A stretch of 64,000 nucleotides of DNA from Reyranella sp. (lineage in GTDB: Bacteria; Pseudomonadota; Alphaproteobacteria; Reyranellales; Reyranellaceae). The notes below the pieces were generated by a model. The model worked only from the letters and a program-made list of their open reading frames with translations, searched no databases and was not told the origin of the DNA. Within the stretch, counting starts at the first letter, position 1; each line of letters starts with the position of its first letter. A program made the translations under genes and the position numbers. The stretch spans positions 18,296 through 82,295 of the forward strand of contig NZ_SCVC01000003.1 of assembly GCF_004297405.1 (NCBI RefSeq). The letters are read 5' to 3'. Shown in pieces: positions 51,407 through 60,860 of this stretch.

Positions 51407-52324
51407 ATGAAAATCAACGAACGACTCGCATCGCTCGCTCTGGTGGCAGCCCTCTCGGCGCCTGTTGCCTCGCATGCCCAGACTCCACCGACCAATGACG
51501 CCCGCGCGCAGGCGATCGCGCGCTATATCGAAGCGACGAAAGCATCTTTGAAGCACCCTCTGCGCGACGCTACCAACGTCGATCGCCACAGTGCCGAAGT
51601 CGGCAAGCGCAGTGATGGTACGCCGATCGTGATCGACCTCACCCTTCCGCGACCGTCCGGTGGTAAGCCGATTCCGGTCGTGCTCCTGCTTCACGGCGGC
51701 CTACCCGATGAAGCCTCGATCCGGCCGAAGGCCTGGCAGGTCTTCCGCGACTGGGGCACCGTTCTGGCGGCCAGCGGCGTTGCCGCCGTGATGTTCGACC
51801 ATTCGCTCGGCGTACCGCGCCGCCGTCTCGACCAGGCACTTGGCGAGACGGATGCCGTCCTCTCCTGGCTGGCCAAGGAAGGCCCCGGCCGCGGTCTCGA
51901 CACCCAGCGCCTCGGTGCCTTCGTCTTCTCGGCCGGCGGCCTGTTCGTGCCCGAGCTTCTGAATGAAAGCCGCCCCCTGCGTTTCGACCGCATCGCCATG
52001 TTCTATCCGTCGACTGGTGTCGTTCCCGGTAGCCCGACGGCCGCCGTGACCGATGCGGCGCTGACCACCCGTATGAGCCTCTCCGCGGCCGCGAAGCGCC
52101 TCGCCAGCCAGCGGGTACAGCTCCTGATCCTGCGCGGCGGCGGCGATGCGCTGCCAGGCCTGCTGAAACTGCTCGACGAGACGACAGCCGATCTTCTGGC
52201 CGCCGACGTCGGATTCGAGTTGATCAATGTTCCAGGAGCGCCGCACAATTTCGACGCGGCGACCGACAGCGAGGACGTCCGGGCAGCGATCGACCGGGCC
52301 CTCGCCTTCGCTGCCAGGCGCTGA
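51407..52324 (+). CDS. Exported alpha/beta hydrolase
   Basis: A 305-residue protein with a Sec signal (RLASLALVAALSAPVASHAQ). The hydrolase core shows PIPVVLLLHGGLPDEASIRP (oxyanion HGG), AFVFSAGGLFVPELL with the nucleophile Ser in FSAGG, an acid around RGGGDALPG, and His in VPGAPHNFDAATDSEDVRAA. This resembles dienelactone-hydrolase-like or esterase enzymes acting in the periplasm. The substrate is unknown. The Rob-like regulator gene follows 57 bp downstream on the same strand and may control it. Confidence 0.8.
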   Translation: MKINERLASLALVAALSAPVASHAQTPPTNDARAQAIARYIEATKASLKHPLRDATNVDRHSAEVGKRSDGTPIVIDLTLPRPSGGKPIPVVLLLHGGLPDEASIRPKAWQVFRDWGTVLAASGVAAVMFDHSLGVPRRRLDQALGETDAVLSWLAKEGPGRGLDTQRLGAFVFSAGGLFVPELLNESRPLRFDRIAMFYPSTGVVPGSPTAAVTDAALTTRMSLSAAAKRLASQRVQLLILRGGGDALPGLLKLLDETTADLLAADVGFELINVPGAPHNFDAATDSEDVRAAIDRALAFAARR

Positions 52325-52380
52325 GCTGGGCCTGGATTGTGCTACCGTCTCGGGAGGGGACGGGGCCGCCGGAGCTGGAT

Positions 52381-53214
52381 ATGGGCATGCGACTAGCAAC
52401 GAGCGTCGAGCGCCGCCGCCGCATACGTCGCGCGGTGCGTCATGTCGAGCGTCGTCTTCAGGCCGAACCCGACGCGCAGATGAAACTCGCGGAGCTGGCA
52501 GACGTCGCCTGCCTGTCGCTTTTTCACTTCATCCGCCTCTACCAGCAGGCTGTCGGTGAGACGCCGCAGGCGACCTTGCGGCGCTTGCGGTTGCAGACAG
52601 CGCGTCGACGTCTCGCCGCCGATCCGACGATAAGTGTCACCGAGATCGCCTTCGACTCGGGCTACGAGAGCTCCCAGGCCTTTACCCGCGCCTATCGTCG
52701 GCAGTTCGGTATCGTTCCCAGCGCCCAAAGCGAATGCGTCAGCCTCCTGGAAAGCGTGGACGCCACGGTCGTCGAATTGCCGGCTCTGATGATGCGGACC
52801 ATGGATATCGAGCGGAGCTGGGCCGGCGCTTGGTCGGCCTACGATGAACTCATGGGTCGGCTCGAGATCGCCGCGGTCCCTATACTCAACCAGAATGTGT
52901 TCGGCGTGTTCTCACCAACCCGCATCTTCGCCCATGCCTGCGCGCGGGAGAACGACTTTGTCGATGGCCGCTTCCGGTTGGAACAGCGATGCCTTGACGG
53001 CGGCTGGCACGCCTGTCTCAGCGGTCAGCCAGATGCCGTATGGCGTCGCCTCGATCGCGATACAGCATTGAAGAATGCGCGATCATCTGACCGGTCGATC
53101 CTGATGCGCTATCTGAACGACCCCTCCTATCGGGTGGATGTCGAGCAGAAGATCAGGCTCTACATCCCCTTGGAAGCAGGCGTCCGCCCGGAAGATCTTT
53201 CCCTGCTGCTTTAG
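52381..53214 (+). CDS. AraC family regulator with GyrI-like effector domain (Rob-like)
   Basis: A 277-residue protein from ATG 52381, with GGAG seven bases upstream. Two HTH motifs lie at the N-terminus (MKLAELADVACLSLFHFIRL, ISVTEIAFDSGYESSQAFTR). The C-terminal domain of about 150 residues (TVVELPALMMRTMDIERSW onward) is of the GyrI/Rob small-molecule-binding type, ending YRVDVEQKIRLYIPLE. This order (HTH first, effector domain second) is that of Rob and BmrR-like sensors. It may respond to amphipathic or cationic ligands. It stands downstream of the exported hydrolase. Confidence 0.85.
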   Translation: MGMRLATSVERRRRIRRAVRHVERRLQAEPDAQMKLAELADVACLSLFHFIRLYQQAVGETPQATLRRLRLQTARRRLAADPTISVTEIAFDSGYESSQAFTRAYRRQFGIVPSAQSECVSLLESVDATVVELPALMMRTMDIERSWAGAWSAYDELMGRLEIAAVPILNQNVFGVFSPTRIFAHACARENDFVDGRFRLEQRCLDGGWHACLSGQPDAVWRRLDRDTALKNARSSDRSILMRYLNDPSYRVDVEQKIRLYIPLEAGVRPEDLSLLL

Positions 53215-53220
53215 ATCTCT

Positions 53221-54216
53221 CTAGGCACCGGCGAAATGGCAGGCAGCACGGTGGTCTACTGCCAGTTCCCGCAACGGCGGCTCCTCCGTCCGGCAAAGAT
53301 CGGTCGCCATCGGACAGCGCGTATTGAAGCGGCAGCCGGAAGGCGGCTTCAGCGGGCTCGGGATTTCGCCGACCAGTGCTTGGTGGGAACGCTGCGCCTC
53401 GAGTCGGGGATTGGGGATCGGCACCGCCGCGAGCAATGCGCGGGTATAGGGATGTTGCGGCCGCTTGTAGAGCTGCTCGCGCGCCGCCACTTCGACGATC
53501 TTGCCGAGATACATCACCGCCACGCGATCACTGATATGGCGCACGACGGCGAGATCGTGCGCGATGAACAGATAAGTCAGGCCGAGTTTGGCTTGCAGGT
53601 CCTGGAACAGGTTGACCACCTGGGCCTGAATCGACACGTCCAGCGCCGACACCGGCTCGTCGCACACCATGAGCGCCGGATTGACCGCGAGTGCGCGGGC
53701 GATACCAATGCGCTGGCGCTGTCCACCCGAGAACTCATGCGGATAGCGGCGCCCCATTTCCGGCCGCAAGCCGACCATGTCCAGCAATTCGGCCACCCGC
53801 TCGCGGCGGCCCGCGCGATCGCCGGCCTCGCCATGCACGATCAGCGGTTCCCCCACGATATCGGCCACCTTCATGCGAGGATTGAGTGAGCTAAACGGGT
53901 CCTGATAGACCATCTGCATACGCCGGCGGATCGGCCGCATCTGGCCTCGGCTGAGGTTTGTGAGATCGCGCCCCTCGAAACGCACCTTGCCCGCAGTGAC
54001 GTCGAGCAGGCGCAAGACAGCAAGACCGGCCGTGGACTTGCCGGACCCCGACTCGCCCACCAGGCCCAGGGTCTCACCGGCGGCGAGGGTGAAATCGATC
54101 CCGTCCACGGCCTTGACGGAGCCGATGTGCCGCTTGGCCAGCAGCCCACGGCGCACCGGGAAATGGACGCGCAGGCCTTCGACGGCGAGTAGCGGTTCAG
54201 TGGATCTCAGTGACAT
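53221..54216 (-). CDS. Dipeptide/oligopeptide-type ABC ATPase (DppF/OppF-like)
   Basis: A 331-residue ATPase from ATG 54216, overlapping the upstream ATPase by 20 bp. Walker [11 protein letters not shown]-loop [13 protein letters not shown], signature [15 protein letters not shown], Walker [13 protein letters not shown], and the oligopeptide-family C-terminal motif [16 protein letters not shown] followed by a Cys-rich end ([14 protein letters not shown]) that may hold an iron-sulfur cluster. It powers the DppBC-type channel together with the DppD-like ATPase. Confidence 0.9.
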   Translation of the reverse strand: MSLRSTEPLLAVEGLRVHFPVRRGLLAKRHIGSVKAVDGIDFTLAAGETLGLVGESGSGKSTAGLAVLRLLDVTAGKVRFEGRDLTNLSRGQMRPIRRRMQMVYQDPFSSLNPRMKVADIVGEPLIVHGEAGDRAGRRERVAELLDMVGLRPEMGRRYPHEFSGGQRQRIGIARALAVNPALMVCDEPVSALDVSIQAQVVNLFQDLQAKLGLTYLFIAHDLAVVRHISDRVAVMYLGKIVEVAAREQLYKRPQHPYTRALLAAVPIPNPRLEAQRSHQALVGEIPSPLKPPSGCRFNTRCPMATDLCRTEEPPLRELAVDHRAACHFAGA

Positions 54217-55192
54217 CTGCGAAGCAAGCCTTTCTGTGCTGACTGCCGTCGACGGGGTCGAGAGCCGGCTGTTCGCGTCGGCATCGATCGATGGCAAAGC
54301 GGCAACGCGGCGCGAAGGCGCAACCAGGCGGCATGTTGGCAAGGTCCGGCGGTTGTCCGTCGATCGGCACCAGGCGCTGGCGCGCATCGTCGTCGAGCCG
54401 CGGCACGGAGGCCATGAGCCCCAAGGTATAAGGATGGCGGGGATCCTCGTAGATCTCGAGGGCTGTACCGCTTTCCACGACACGTCCGGCATACATCACG
54501 CAGACGCGGTCGGCATAGCGTGCAACAACGCCGAGATCGTGGGTGATCAAGATCATCGCCGAGCCAACCTCGCGCGTGAGCTGCTTCAGCAGTTCGAGGA
54601 TCTGCGCCTGCACCGTAACGTCGAGTGCGGTCGTGGGCTCGTCGGCAATGATCAGCCGCGGCGTGCAGGCAAGCGCCATGGCGATCATCGCGCGCTGGCG
54701 CATGCCGCCGGAGAATTCGTGCGGATAGGCCCGCACACGGTTCGCCGCGTCGGGGATATGCACCCGACGCAACAGGGCTTCCGCCTCCTGCAGCGCCGCC
54801 GACCAGGACAGACCGCGATGACGGTTGAGGGGTTCGCCGACCTGCAGGCCGATGGTGAGCGCCGGATTGAGTGACGACATCGGCTCTTGCGAGATCATGG
54901 CGATGCCGTCGCCGCGGATTTCCTGCATCTGCTGCTCGGACAGCTTCAGAAGGTCCCGGCCCTCGAACATCACGCGGCCACTGGCGATCTCGCCGGCGGG
55001 GCGCTGCACCAGCCGCAGAATCGACATGGCCGTCACACTCTTGCCCGATCCGCTCTCGCCGACGATGGCCAGGGTCTCGCCGGCCGCGACGTCGAACGAC
55101 ACACCGTCGACCGCCGGCAGGATGCCGCGATCGGTGTGAAAGCGGACAGAGAGATTGTCGACTTCGAGGAGGGGCGTTGCGACCGGAGTCAT
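54197..55192 (-). CDS. Dipeptide/oligopeptide-type ABC ATPase (DppD/OppD-like)
   Basis: A 331-residue ATPase from ATG 55192, five bases after the binding-protein stop. Walker [25 protein letters not shown], signature [15 protein letters not shown], Walker [13 protein letters not shown], and [14 protein letters not shown]. The C-terminal Cys set ([19 protein letters not shown]) is conserved in the family. Same length as its DppF-like partner, to which it should heterodimerise. Confidence 0.9.
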   Translation of the reverse strand: MTPVATPLLEVDNLSVRFHTDRGILPAVDGVSFDVAAGETLAIVGESGSGKSVTAMSILRLVQRPAGEIASGRVMFEGRDLLKLSEQQMQEIRGDGIAMISQEPMSSLNPALTIGLQVGEPLNRHRGLSWSAALQEAEALLRRVHIPDAANRVRAYPHEFSGGMRQRAMIAMALACTPRLIIADEPTTALDVTVQAQILELLKQLTREVGSAMILITHDLGVVARYADRVCVMYAGRVVESGTALEIYEDPRHPYTLGLMASVPRLDDDARQRLVPIDGQPPDLANMPPGCAFAPRCRFAIDRCRREQPALDPVDGSQHRKACFADVTEIH

Positions 55193-55197
55193 GGCGC

Positions 55198-56901
55198 TCA
55201 GTACCCCAGCTTCTTCTTGAGGTCCTGGTCCACCCAGATGCGAGCATAGATCGGACCAGGACGCACCGCTCCGGCACGCAGCTCGCCATTGTAGTTCTTC
55301 ACCCACGGCCACCACGCCGTATGGGCGTAAGGTGTCGGCAGCCAGATGTACGGCGCCTTGTCGAGCATCTCGACCGTCATGGCGCGTACGTGCTCCTGGC
55401 GCTTGGCCTCGTCGCGAATCGCGTACATCTCGGTGATCTTGGCGTCGAACTCGGGGTCGGCCCAGCCGGAAGGGTTCCAGGGCGAACCCGAACGGAAATT
55501 ACGCGCAATCGTCGTCGTCGGATTGGAATGGCCGATGGAGAAGAAGTAACCCGGAGTCATCTTCCTCGAACTGAGGGCAGCAAAGTAGGCGCCGGGTTCC
55601 ATCGGTTGGATTTCGACCTTGACGCCCACTCGCGCGAGGTAGCCGGCGACCAGGGGCAACAGCTCCATATGGTCGGGGAAGCACGAGCAGACCTGCGTCT
55701 TGAAGGTAAAGCCGTTGGGATAGCCCGCTTCGGCCAGGAGCGCCTTCGCCTTCTGCGGGTTGTAGTCGAACAGCTCCTTCACCGAGGCCGGCATCTCCTG
55801 CAGCGACTGGAAGTAACCGCCGAAGTCGGGATGCTGCGGATAGGCGAAGAGCTCGGCGTGGCCATTGTAATAGGCGTCGACGATCTCCCGCTTGTTCACC
55901 GCCATGTTGAGCGCACGACGTACGCGCACATCGTCGAACGGCTTGGTGTTGACGTCCATCGACAGGAAGATACCCGCCTGCCCGAGCCAGCGGCGCCATT
56001 TGAGCGCCGGCGAACTCTTCTTCAGGCTCTCGACGTTCTGCCAGCGGACCGATTCCAGGATGTCGAGCTTTGCCGTGCGCAATGCAGTGATCCAGGTTGC
56101 CTCATCCTTGATGAAACGGAACACCACCTTGTCGAGGAACGGCAGCTTGTAGTCCTTGCCGTCGATCTCCTCACTGCCCCAGTAGACCGGGTTCCTCACA
56201 TAGACGTTGGAATTCCCCTGCACGACGTCAGCGAGCATGAAGGGGCCGGTGCCGTTGGCGTTCTTCCAGTTGGTCGCACCGGCCTCGATCACCTCGCGCG
56301 GCACGATCCCGGAATAGTGGCCATAGCCGAAGCGGTAGTTCCACTCGGAGTGATAGCGGTTCATCTGGATGACGAGCGTATGCTTGTCGCGCGCATACAT
56401 CTTGTCGATGTAGTCGAAGAAGCCCCGGGCGTTCTGCGGGCTGGTGTTCACGCGATCGAAGGCGAAGACAACATCGTCGGCAGTGAGCTCGCGGCTGGCC
56501 ATCACGCCCGGCTTCTCCGGGAACATGACACCCTTGCGCAGCGTGACGACGACGGCGAGCGGATCGTCCTGCCACTCCCACTTTTCCGCGAGTTCGCCGC
56601 GGATGGCGTCCGCCGGCAGCCAGGCGTCGGCCACGAACTTGTGGTTGCCGCCCCTGCCCTCCGACTTGGACAGATCGGCGGCAAAGAGCTGCTCGTAGAA
56701 CTGTCCGGTATCGTGGTTGAACTTCCAACCCCAGTCGCGGGGATCCCACGACAGCGGAGCCAGGGTGAGATAGACAGTGCCGATCTCGATGCTCCCGCCG
56801 TGCCGTGGCGTCTGTGACACCTGCTGTGCCGACGCTTCCGCCGTCGTAAGGCCGGCTGCGGCGATCGCGGCCAGCAGCAGTCGCTTGAATGCTTGTCCCA
56901 T
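55198..56901 (-). CDS. Periplasmic binding protein, family 5 (dipeptide/oligopeptide type)
   Basis: A 567-residue exported protein from ATG 56901 with GGAGGCACT upstream. Sec signal RLLLAAIAAAGLTTAEASAQ. SBP family 5 blocks: LAEKWEWQDDPLAVVVTLRK, ELTADDVVFAFDRVNTSPQN, NGTGPFMLADVVQGN, FDDVRVRRALNMAVNKREIV, and KALLAEAGYPNGFTFKTQV. The GAGAT...NANGTGPF region is the family signature. Ligands of this family include peptides, glutathione, nickel, opines and amides. With an amidase in the same operon, an amide or peptide-like compound is most likely. Confidence 0.9.
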   Translation of the reverse strand: MGQAFKRLLLAAIAAAGLTTAEASAQQVSQTPRHGGSIEIGTVYLTLAPLSWDPRDWGWKFNHDTGQFYEQLFAADLSKSEGRGGNHKFVADAWLPADAIRGELAEKWEWQDDPLAVVVTLRKGVMFPEKPGVMASRELTADDVVFAFDRVNTSPQNARGFFDYIDKMYARDKHTLVIQMNRYHSEWNYRFGYGHYSGIVPREVIEAGATNWKNANGTGPFMLADVVQGNSNVYVRNPVYWGSEEIDGKDYKLPFLDKVVFRFIKDEATWITALRTAKLDILESVRWQNVESLKKSSPALKWRRWLGQAGIFLSMDVNTKPFDDVRVRRALNMAVNKREIVDAYYNGHAELFAYPQHPDFGGYFQSLQEMPASVKELFDYNPQKAKALLAEAGYPNGFTFKTQVCSCFPDHMELLPLVAGYLARVGVKVEIQPMEPGAYFAALSSRKMTPGYFFSIGHSNPTTTIARNFRSGSPWNPSGWADPEFDAKITEMYAIRDEAKRQEHVRAMTVEMLDKAPYIWLPTPYAHTAWWPWVKNYNGELRAGAVRPGPIYARIWVDQDLKKKLGY

Positions 56902-56942
56902 AGTGCCTCCATCCCCCGGAGAAAGATCGCTAGTGAAATTTC

Positions 56943-57836
56943 CTACCGACGGCCGCCGCGCATGCGCGGATCGAGAAGATCGCGCAGCGCATCGCCGAAC
57001 ATGTTGATGCCGTAGACCACCAGCGTGAGGCAGATGCCGGGAGCCAGCGCCAGCCAGGGCGCGAGATACATGAAGGTGCGGCCCGAGCCGGTCAGCATGC
57101 CACCCCAACTCGGCGCCGGCGGCGGAATGCCAAGACCGAGGAACGACAGGCCCGCTTCGACCAGGATCACCGCGCCGACACGCATGGTGAAGAGCACGAT
57201 CACTGTCGGCATGACGTTGGGCAGCACGTGGAAGATCAGAACGCGTGCGGTGGCAGCGCCGATCGACTGCGCGGCATAAACATAGGTGTTCTCGCGCACC
57301 GAGATGACCGCACCCCGGATGATGCGTGAGCCGCCGATGCCGTAGAGAAACCCCAGCACGACGATCACCTGCCACATCCCGGGCCCGAGGACCGAGACGA
57401 CGACGATCAGGATGACGAGGTCGGGAAAGCTCATCCAGGCATCGACCAGGCGCTGCACGACGACATCGAACTTGCCGCCGAGATAGCCGCTCAGGATGCC
57501 GATCACGATCGACACCACGGTAGCGAGCGCTGCGCCGCAGAAGCCGATAATGACCGAGAGCTGTGCGCCATAGAGGACACGCGAGAGCATGTCGCGGCCG
57601 AGATTGTCAGTGCCGAACGGGAAGGCCAGCGACGGTGGCTTCAGGCGGTTGATCGGATCGACCTGATTGTAGCCGTAGGGCGCCAGCACGTCGGCGAACA
57701 GCCCGCAGACCAGAAAGACGGCGAAGATAATCGCTCCGGCGGCACCGAGCGGCTTGCCAAGAAACAGGCGGCGCAGAAACGAGACGATAGGACCGCGCTC
57801 ACGCCGTGACGGCGCGGTTTGGGCGATGGCAGTCAC
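56943..57836 (-). CDS. ABC permease (DppC/OppC-like)
   Basis: A 297-residue permease from GTG 57836, overlapping the dppB-like stop by 4 bp. FLGKPLGAAGAIIFAVFLVC is helix 1; PFGTDNLGRDMLSRVLYGAQ is the OppC signature; the EAA loop is YVYAAQSIGAATARVLIFHV. About six helices. It pairs with the DppB-like permease. The gene ends 42 bp before the binding-protein gene. Confidence 0.9.
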   Translation of the reverse strand: MTAIAQTAPSRRERGPIVSFLRRLFLGKPLGAAGAIIFAVFLVCGLFADVLAPYGYNQVDPINRLKPPSLAFPFGTDNLGRDMLSRVLYGAQLSVIIGFCGAALATVVSIVIGILSGYLGGKFDVVVQRLVDAWMSFPDLVILIVVVSVLGPGMWQVIVVLGFLYGIGGSRIIRGAVISVRENTYVYAAQSIGAATARVLIFHVLPNVMPTVIVLFTMRVGAVILVEAGLSFLGLGIPPPAPSWGGMLTGSGRTFMYLAPWLALAPGICLTLVVYGINMFGDALRDLLDPRMRGGRR

Positions 57837-58786
57837 TCCAGCCTCACTTTCGGGTCGAGCAGGCCGTAGGACAGGTCGACGAGGAAGTTGATCAGCACGA
57901 TCGCCACGCCAGTCACCAGGAAGACGCCGGTGACGATCGGGTAGTCGCGGTCGAATACGGCCTCGATCAGCAACAAGCCCATGCCCGGGATGACGAAGAT
58001 CTGCTCCATGATGACCGAGCCACCGATCAGCAGCGTCGCCTGCAGGCCGATCACCGTGACGACCGGGATCAGCGCATTCTTCAACACGTGCCGCGTGACC
58101 ACGACACGCTCGCTGAGCCCTTTCGCCCAAGCCGTACGCACATAGTCCTGGCGCAACACTTCCAGCATGGTCGTGCGCATCATGCGAATGGTGACGGCGG
58201 AGAGCGATGTTCCCATGATCAGCGCCGGCACGATGAGTTGCTTCAGGTTGGCCAGCGGACTTTCGAGGAACGGCGTGAAGCTCACCTCGGGCGACCACCC
58301 CCACCAGATCGCGGGAAACACGACCACGATGGTGGCAATCCAGAAGCCCGGAACGGCCAGCATGAAGATGGAGAAAGATCGCGCGATGTAGTCCGCAACG
58401 GTGTCCTGACGGACCGCCGACAGGATGCCAATCGGCAAGGCGATCAGGAGAGCCACCGTGAGCGCCAGCAGCGACAGCTCGAGCGTGACAGGCAAGCGGG
58501 CCAGCAACATGTCCGCCACCGGCGTCTGGCGCCACAGCGAGAGGCCGAAATCGCCATGTAAAAGTACGCCACCGATCCAGCGCAGGTACTGCTCGACCAT
58601 CGGCCGATCGAAGCCGAGCGCGCGCTCCAGCGTTTCACGGTCGAGCTTGTCGGCGCCGCTGTCCTGCGACAGCATCAGATCGATAACGTCACCAGGGATC
58701 AGACGCACGACCACAAATACGATGACGCTCGCGAAGAACAGCGTCGGCACCAAAGCCCCAATCCGGCGAATGACAAAAGCCTGCAT
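57833..58786 (-). CDS. ABC permease (DppB/OppB-like)
   Basis: A 317-residue permease from ATG 58786. FVIRRIGALVPTLFFASVIV and FVVVRLIPGD are the classic OppB N-terminus; GLDRP-type block LGFDRPMVEQYLRWIGGVLL; EAA loop EVLRQDYVRTAWAKGLSERV; C-terminal GVFLVTGVAIVLINFLVDLS and YGLLDPKVRLE. It is the third gene of an operon headed by the NTF2-like gene. Confidence 0.9.
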   Translation of the reverse strand: MQAFVIRRIGALVPTLFFASVIVFVVVRLIPGDVIDLMLSQDSGADKLDRETLERALGFDRPMVEQYLRWIGGVLLHGDFGLSLWRQTPVADMLLARLPVTLELSLLALTVALLIALPIGILSAVRQDTVADYIARSFSIFMLAVPGFWIATIVVVFPAIWWGWSPEVSFTPFLESPLANLKQLIVPALIMGTSLSAVTIRMMRTTMLEVLRQDYVRTAWAKGLSERVVVTRHVLKNALIPVVTVIGLQATLLIGGSVIMEQIFVIPGMGLLLIEAVFDRDYPIVTGVFLVTGVAIVLINFLVDLSYGLLDPKVRLE

Positions 58787-58855
58787 CGCTCCACTCCAGC
58801 GGCCTTGATAGAGACAGCGACCGCCGGGTGCGGCGCCGCGATTGCGAATTTGCCC

Positions 58856-60295
58856 TTAGGTGCCTGTCGGCAGAGAAGGACGCCGATGCATCCATGGCCG
58901 CGCTGCTTCGAGCTGACCGGCGAGCCGGAATAGCGTCGCCTCTTCACCGAATCCGGCGGCGAACATGACACCGATCGGCAAACCGCCGTCGCTCCAGGCC
59001 AGCGGCACCGACATGGCCGGCTGGCCACTCATGTTGAACAGGCTGGTGAACGGTGAAAAAGCTCGCATGGCCTCACGCCAGGCCGCCGGATCGGGATTGT
59101 CCATGTGATGGGCGCCTAACGGCACGGGCGGCGTCGCAAGCGTTGGACTGAGAAGAATGTCGTAGGTCTGGTGAAAGGCCGCCATGCGCCGACTGTGGCG
59201 ATGTATCGTCTGCACGGAGGCGGCATAGGCCTCGGCGGTCATGGAGGCGGCGTCCTCGACTGCGGCCCACGTCACGCGATCGACATCGGCCGCGGACAGC
59301 GTGCGTCCCAATGCCTGCGCGCGGCGACGCAAGGCCAAGCGGACATTGCTGGCCACCAGCACCCACGACGCGTGCTGAAGCTCCTCCCAGGAGCCTTCCG
59401 GTCGCGCCTCTTCGACATGGTGGCCGAGTGCCTCCAGCAGCTTGGCAGCATCGAATGCGGCGCTGTGGCATTCGGGCGCCACAGACACGCCCGACAAGGG
59501 TTCGAGTTGGAGTGCTACCTTCAGGCGACCAGGCACGGTGCCAGACGCCGAGAGATAGCTTTCGCCGACCGGAGGTGCGCAATAGGGATCGCCGGGCGCT
59601 GGGCCGTGCGTGGCATCGAGGGCGGCCGCGCTGTCGCGCACCGAGCGGGAGATGACGTGGCTGGTCGCCAGACTGCCCCAGCCCTCACCGGCCATCGGCC
59701 CGGACGGGGTGCGGCCGCGCGTTGGCTTCAGTCCGAACAGACCGCACGCCGATGCTGGAATGCGAATCGAGCCACCGCCATCGCTGCCGTGGGCGAAAGG
59801 CACGATGCCGGCGGCAACGGCCGCACCCGAACCACCCGACGAGCCGCCCGGGCTGTGGGCGAGATTCCAGGGATTGCGTGTCGTGCCGGTGAAGCTGGTC
59901 TCGGTCGAAGCAGAGAGACCCATTTCCGGCGTCGTCGTCATGCCGAAGATGACCAGACCGGCGCGCTTGTAGCGTTCAACCAACGTCGAATCATGATCGG
60001 ACACGAAATCAGCGAAGAGCCGCGAGCCGAGGGTCGAGGGTGCGCCAGCAAGCATGGCCGACAGGCTCTTCAGCAGAAAGGGCACGCCCTGGAACGGCCC
60101 ATCGGGCAAGCCATCGGCGATCGCGGCACGGGCGCGGTCGGGAAATGAAGCCGACAGCGCGTTGAGGTGCGGGTTCCAACGGGCGGCCCGCTCCAGCGCC
60201 GCCTCCAACAGTTCGCCGGGGTGAAGTTGGCGCGCTCGGACCAGCTCGGCCATGCCGAGGCCATCCCAGGAATCGTATTCGGCGATGTCGCTCAT
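58856..60295 (-). CDS. Amidase signature family enzyme in the dipeptide-type ABC operon
   Basis: A 479-residue amidase from ATG 60295. Triad candidates: Lys76 in GVPFLLKSLSAM, Ser152 in SPGGSSGGSGAAVA, Ser176 in GSDGGGSIRIPAS. The layout resembles glutamyl-tRNA amidotransferase A-like or 6-aminohexanoate-cyclic-dimer hydrolase-type amidases more than the amidase at 15020. It should cleave an amide bond in the cytoplasm. It is 16 bp after the NTF2-like gene and 69 bp before the permease gene, so uptake and cleavage of one amide are probably linked. Confidence 0.88.
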   Translation of the reverse strand: MSDIAEYDSWDGLGMAELVRARQLHPGELLEAALERAARWNPHLNALSASFPDRARAAIADGLPDGPFQGVPFLLKSLSAMLAGAPSTLGSRLFADFVSDHDSTLVERYKRAGLVIFGMTTTPEMGLSASTETSFTGTTRNPWNLAHSPGGSSGGSGAAVAAGIVPFAHGSDGGGSIRIPASACGLFGLKPTRGRTPSGPMAGEGWGSLATSHVISRSVRDSAAALDATHGPAPGDPYCAPPVGESYLSASGTVPGRLKVALQLEPLSGVSVAPECHSAAFDAAKLLEALGHHVEEARPEGSWEELQHASWVLVASNVRLALRRRAQALGRTLSAADVDRVTWAAVEDAASMTAEAYAASVQTIHRHSRRMAAFHQTYDILLSPTLATPPVPLGAHHMDNPDPAAWREAMRAFSPFTSLFNMSGQPAMSVPLAWSDGGLPIGVMFAAGFGEEATLFRLAGQLEAARPWMHRRPSLPTGT

Positions 60296-60311
60296 GAGCC
60301 GTGATCCGCTA

Positions 60312-60707
60312 TCAGCCGCGCACCAGGCGGACATCGCTGTTCATGATGTCGCGATGGAGCTTCCAGCCAGACTCGGTGCGTTTCCAGATCACGATGTACT
60401 TGCCGCGATCCGTCACCTGGCCATCGGGCTGGATCCACTCGGAAGTACCACGCTCCCAAGCGACATCACTGCTGCCTTCCACCTCCTGGGTAGCGAGCGC
60501 AAGACGCGCCGGACGACGCGATCGGATGCTTTCGCCAAAGATCACGGCGCCATGACGGCCACTCACGGCCGCCATGCCCGGCATCATGATCAGTGCGTCC
60601 TCGGTGTAGAGATCAGCAAAAGCCTCGAGGCTGCCAGCATTCGCCAGCGTCGCGAAGCGCTGCACAGCCGCTTCGATTTCCTGCCGGACGGTCGATCCGT
60701 TGTTCAT
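60312..60707 (-). CDS. NTF2-like protein (DUF4440/SnoaL type)
   Basis: A 131-residue protein from ATG 60707 with GTGGAG upstream. The cone-shaped NTF2 fold is indicated by EIEAAVQRFATLANAGSLEA, FADLYTEDALIMMPGM, TDRGKYIVIWKRTESGWKLH and RDIMNSDV. Members include ketosteroid isomerase-like enzymes, polyketide cyclases and binding proteins; catalytic residues cannot be assigned. It heads the amidase-ABC operon, suggesting a small enzyme acting on the same substrate or its product. Confidence 0.8.
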   Translation of the reverse strand: MNNGSTVRQEIEAAVQRFATLANAGSLEAFADLYTEDALIMMPGMAAVSGRHGAVIFGESIRSRRPARLALATQEVEGSSDVAWERGTSEWIQPDGQVTDRGKYIVIWKRTESGWKLHRDIMNSDVRLVRG

Positions 60708-60816
60708 ATGCGCTCCACTCTCTCGTGTTGACGAGACAGTGGCGTATGCAGCGACGGGGTACGTGACCGCGTTTGCGCAATTCCGCGGCCGGTGGATTTT
60801 CCCAAAGCAGTTCGCC

Positions 60817-60836
60817 GGCCATCGAACCCGATGGCC
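60817..60836. terminator. Perfect 8-bp hairpin before the NTF2-like operon
   Basis: GGCCATCG-AACC-CGATGGCC lies in the 153-bp gap between the small secreted protein gene (stop 60861) and the NTF2-like gene start (60707), both on the minus strand. No T run follows, so it may be a non-classical terminator or a regulatory hairpin. Confidence 0.4.
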
Positions 60837-60860
60837 AGACCCATTGGAGATTGTTGCCGC

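Noticed and set aside
54871..56817. 648-codon plus-strand frame
   Set aside because: Antisense to the family 5 binding protein and ATPase genes; it has no recognisable domain.
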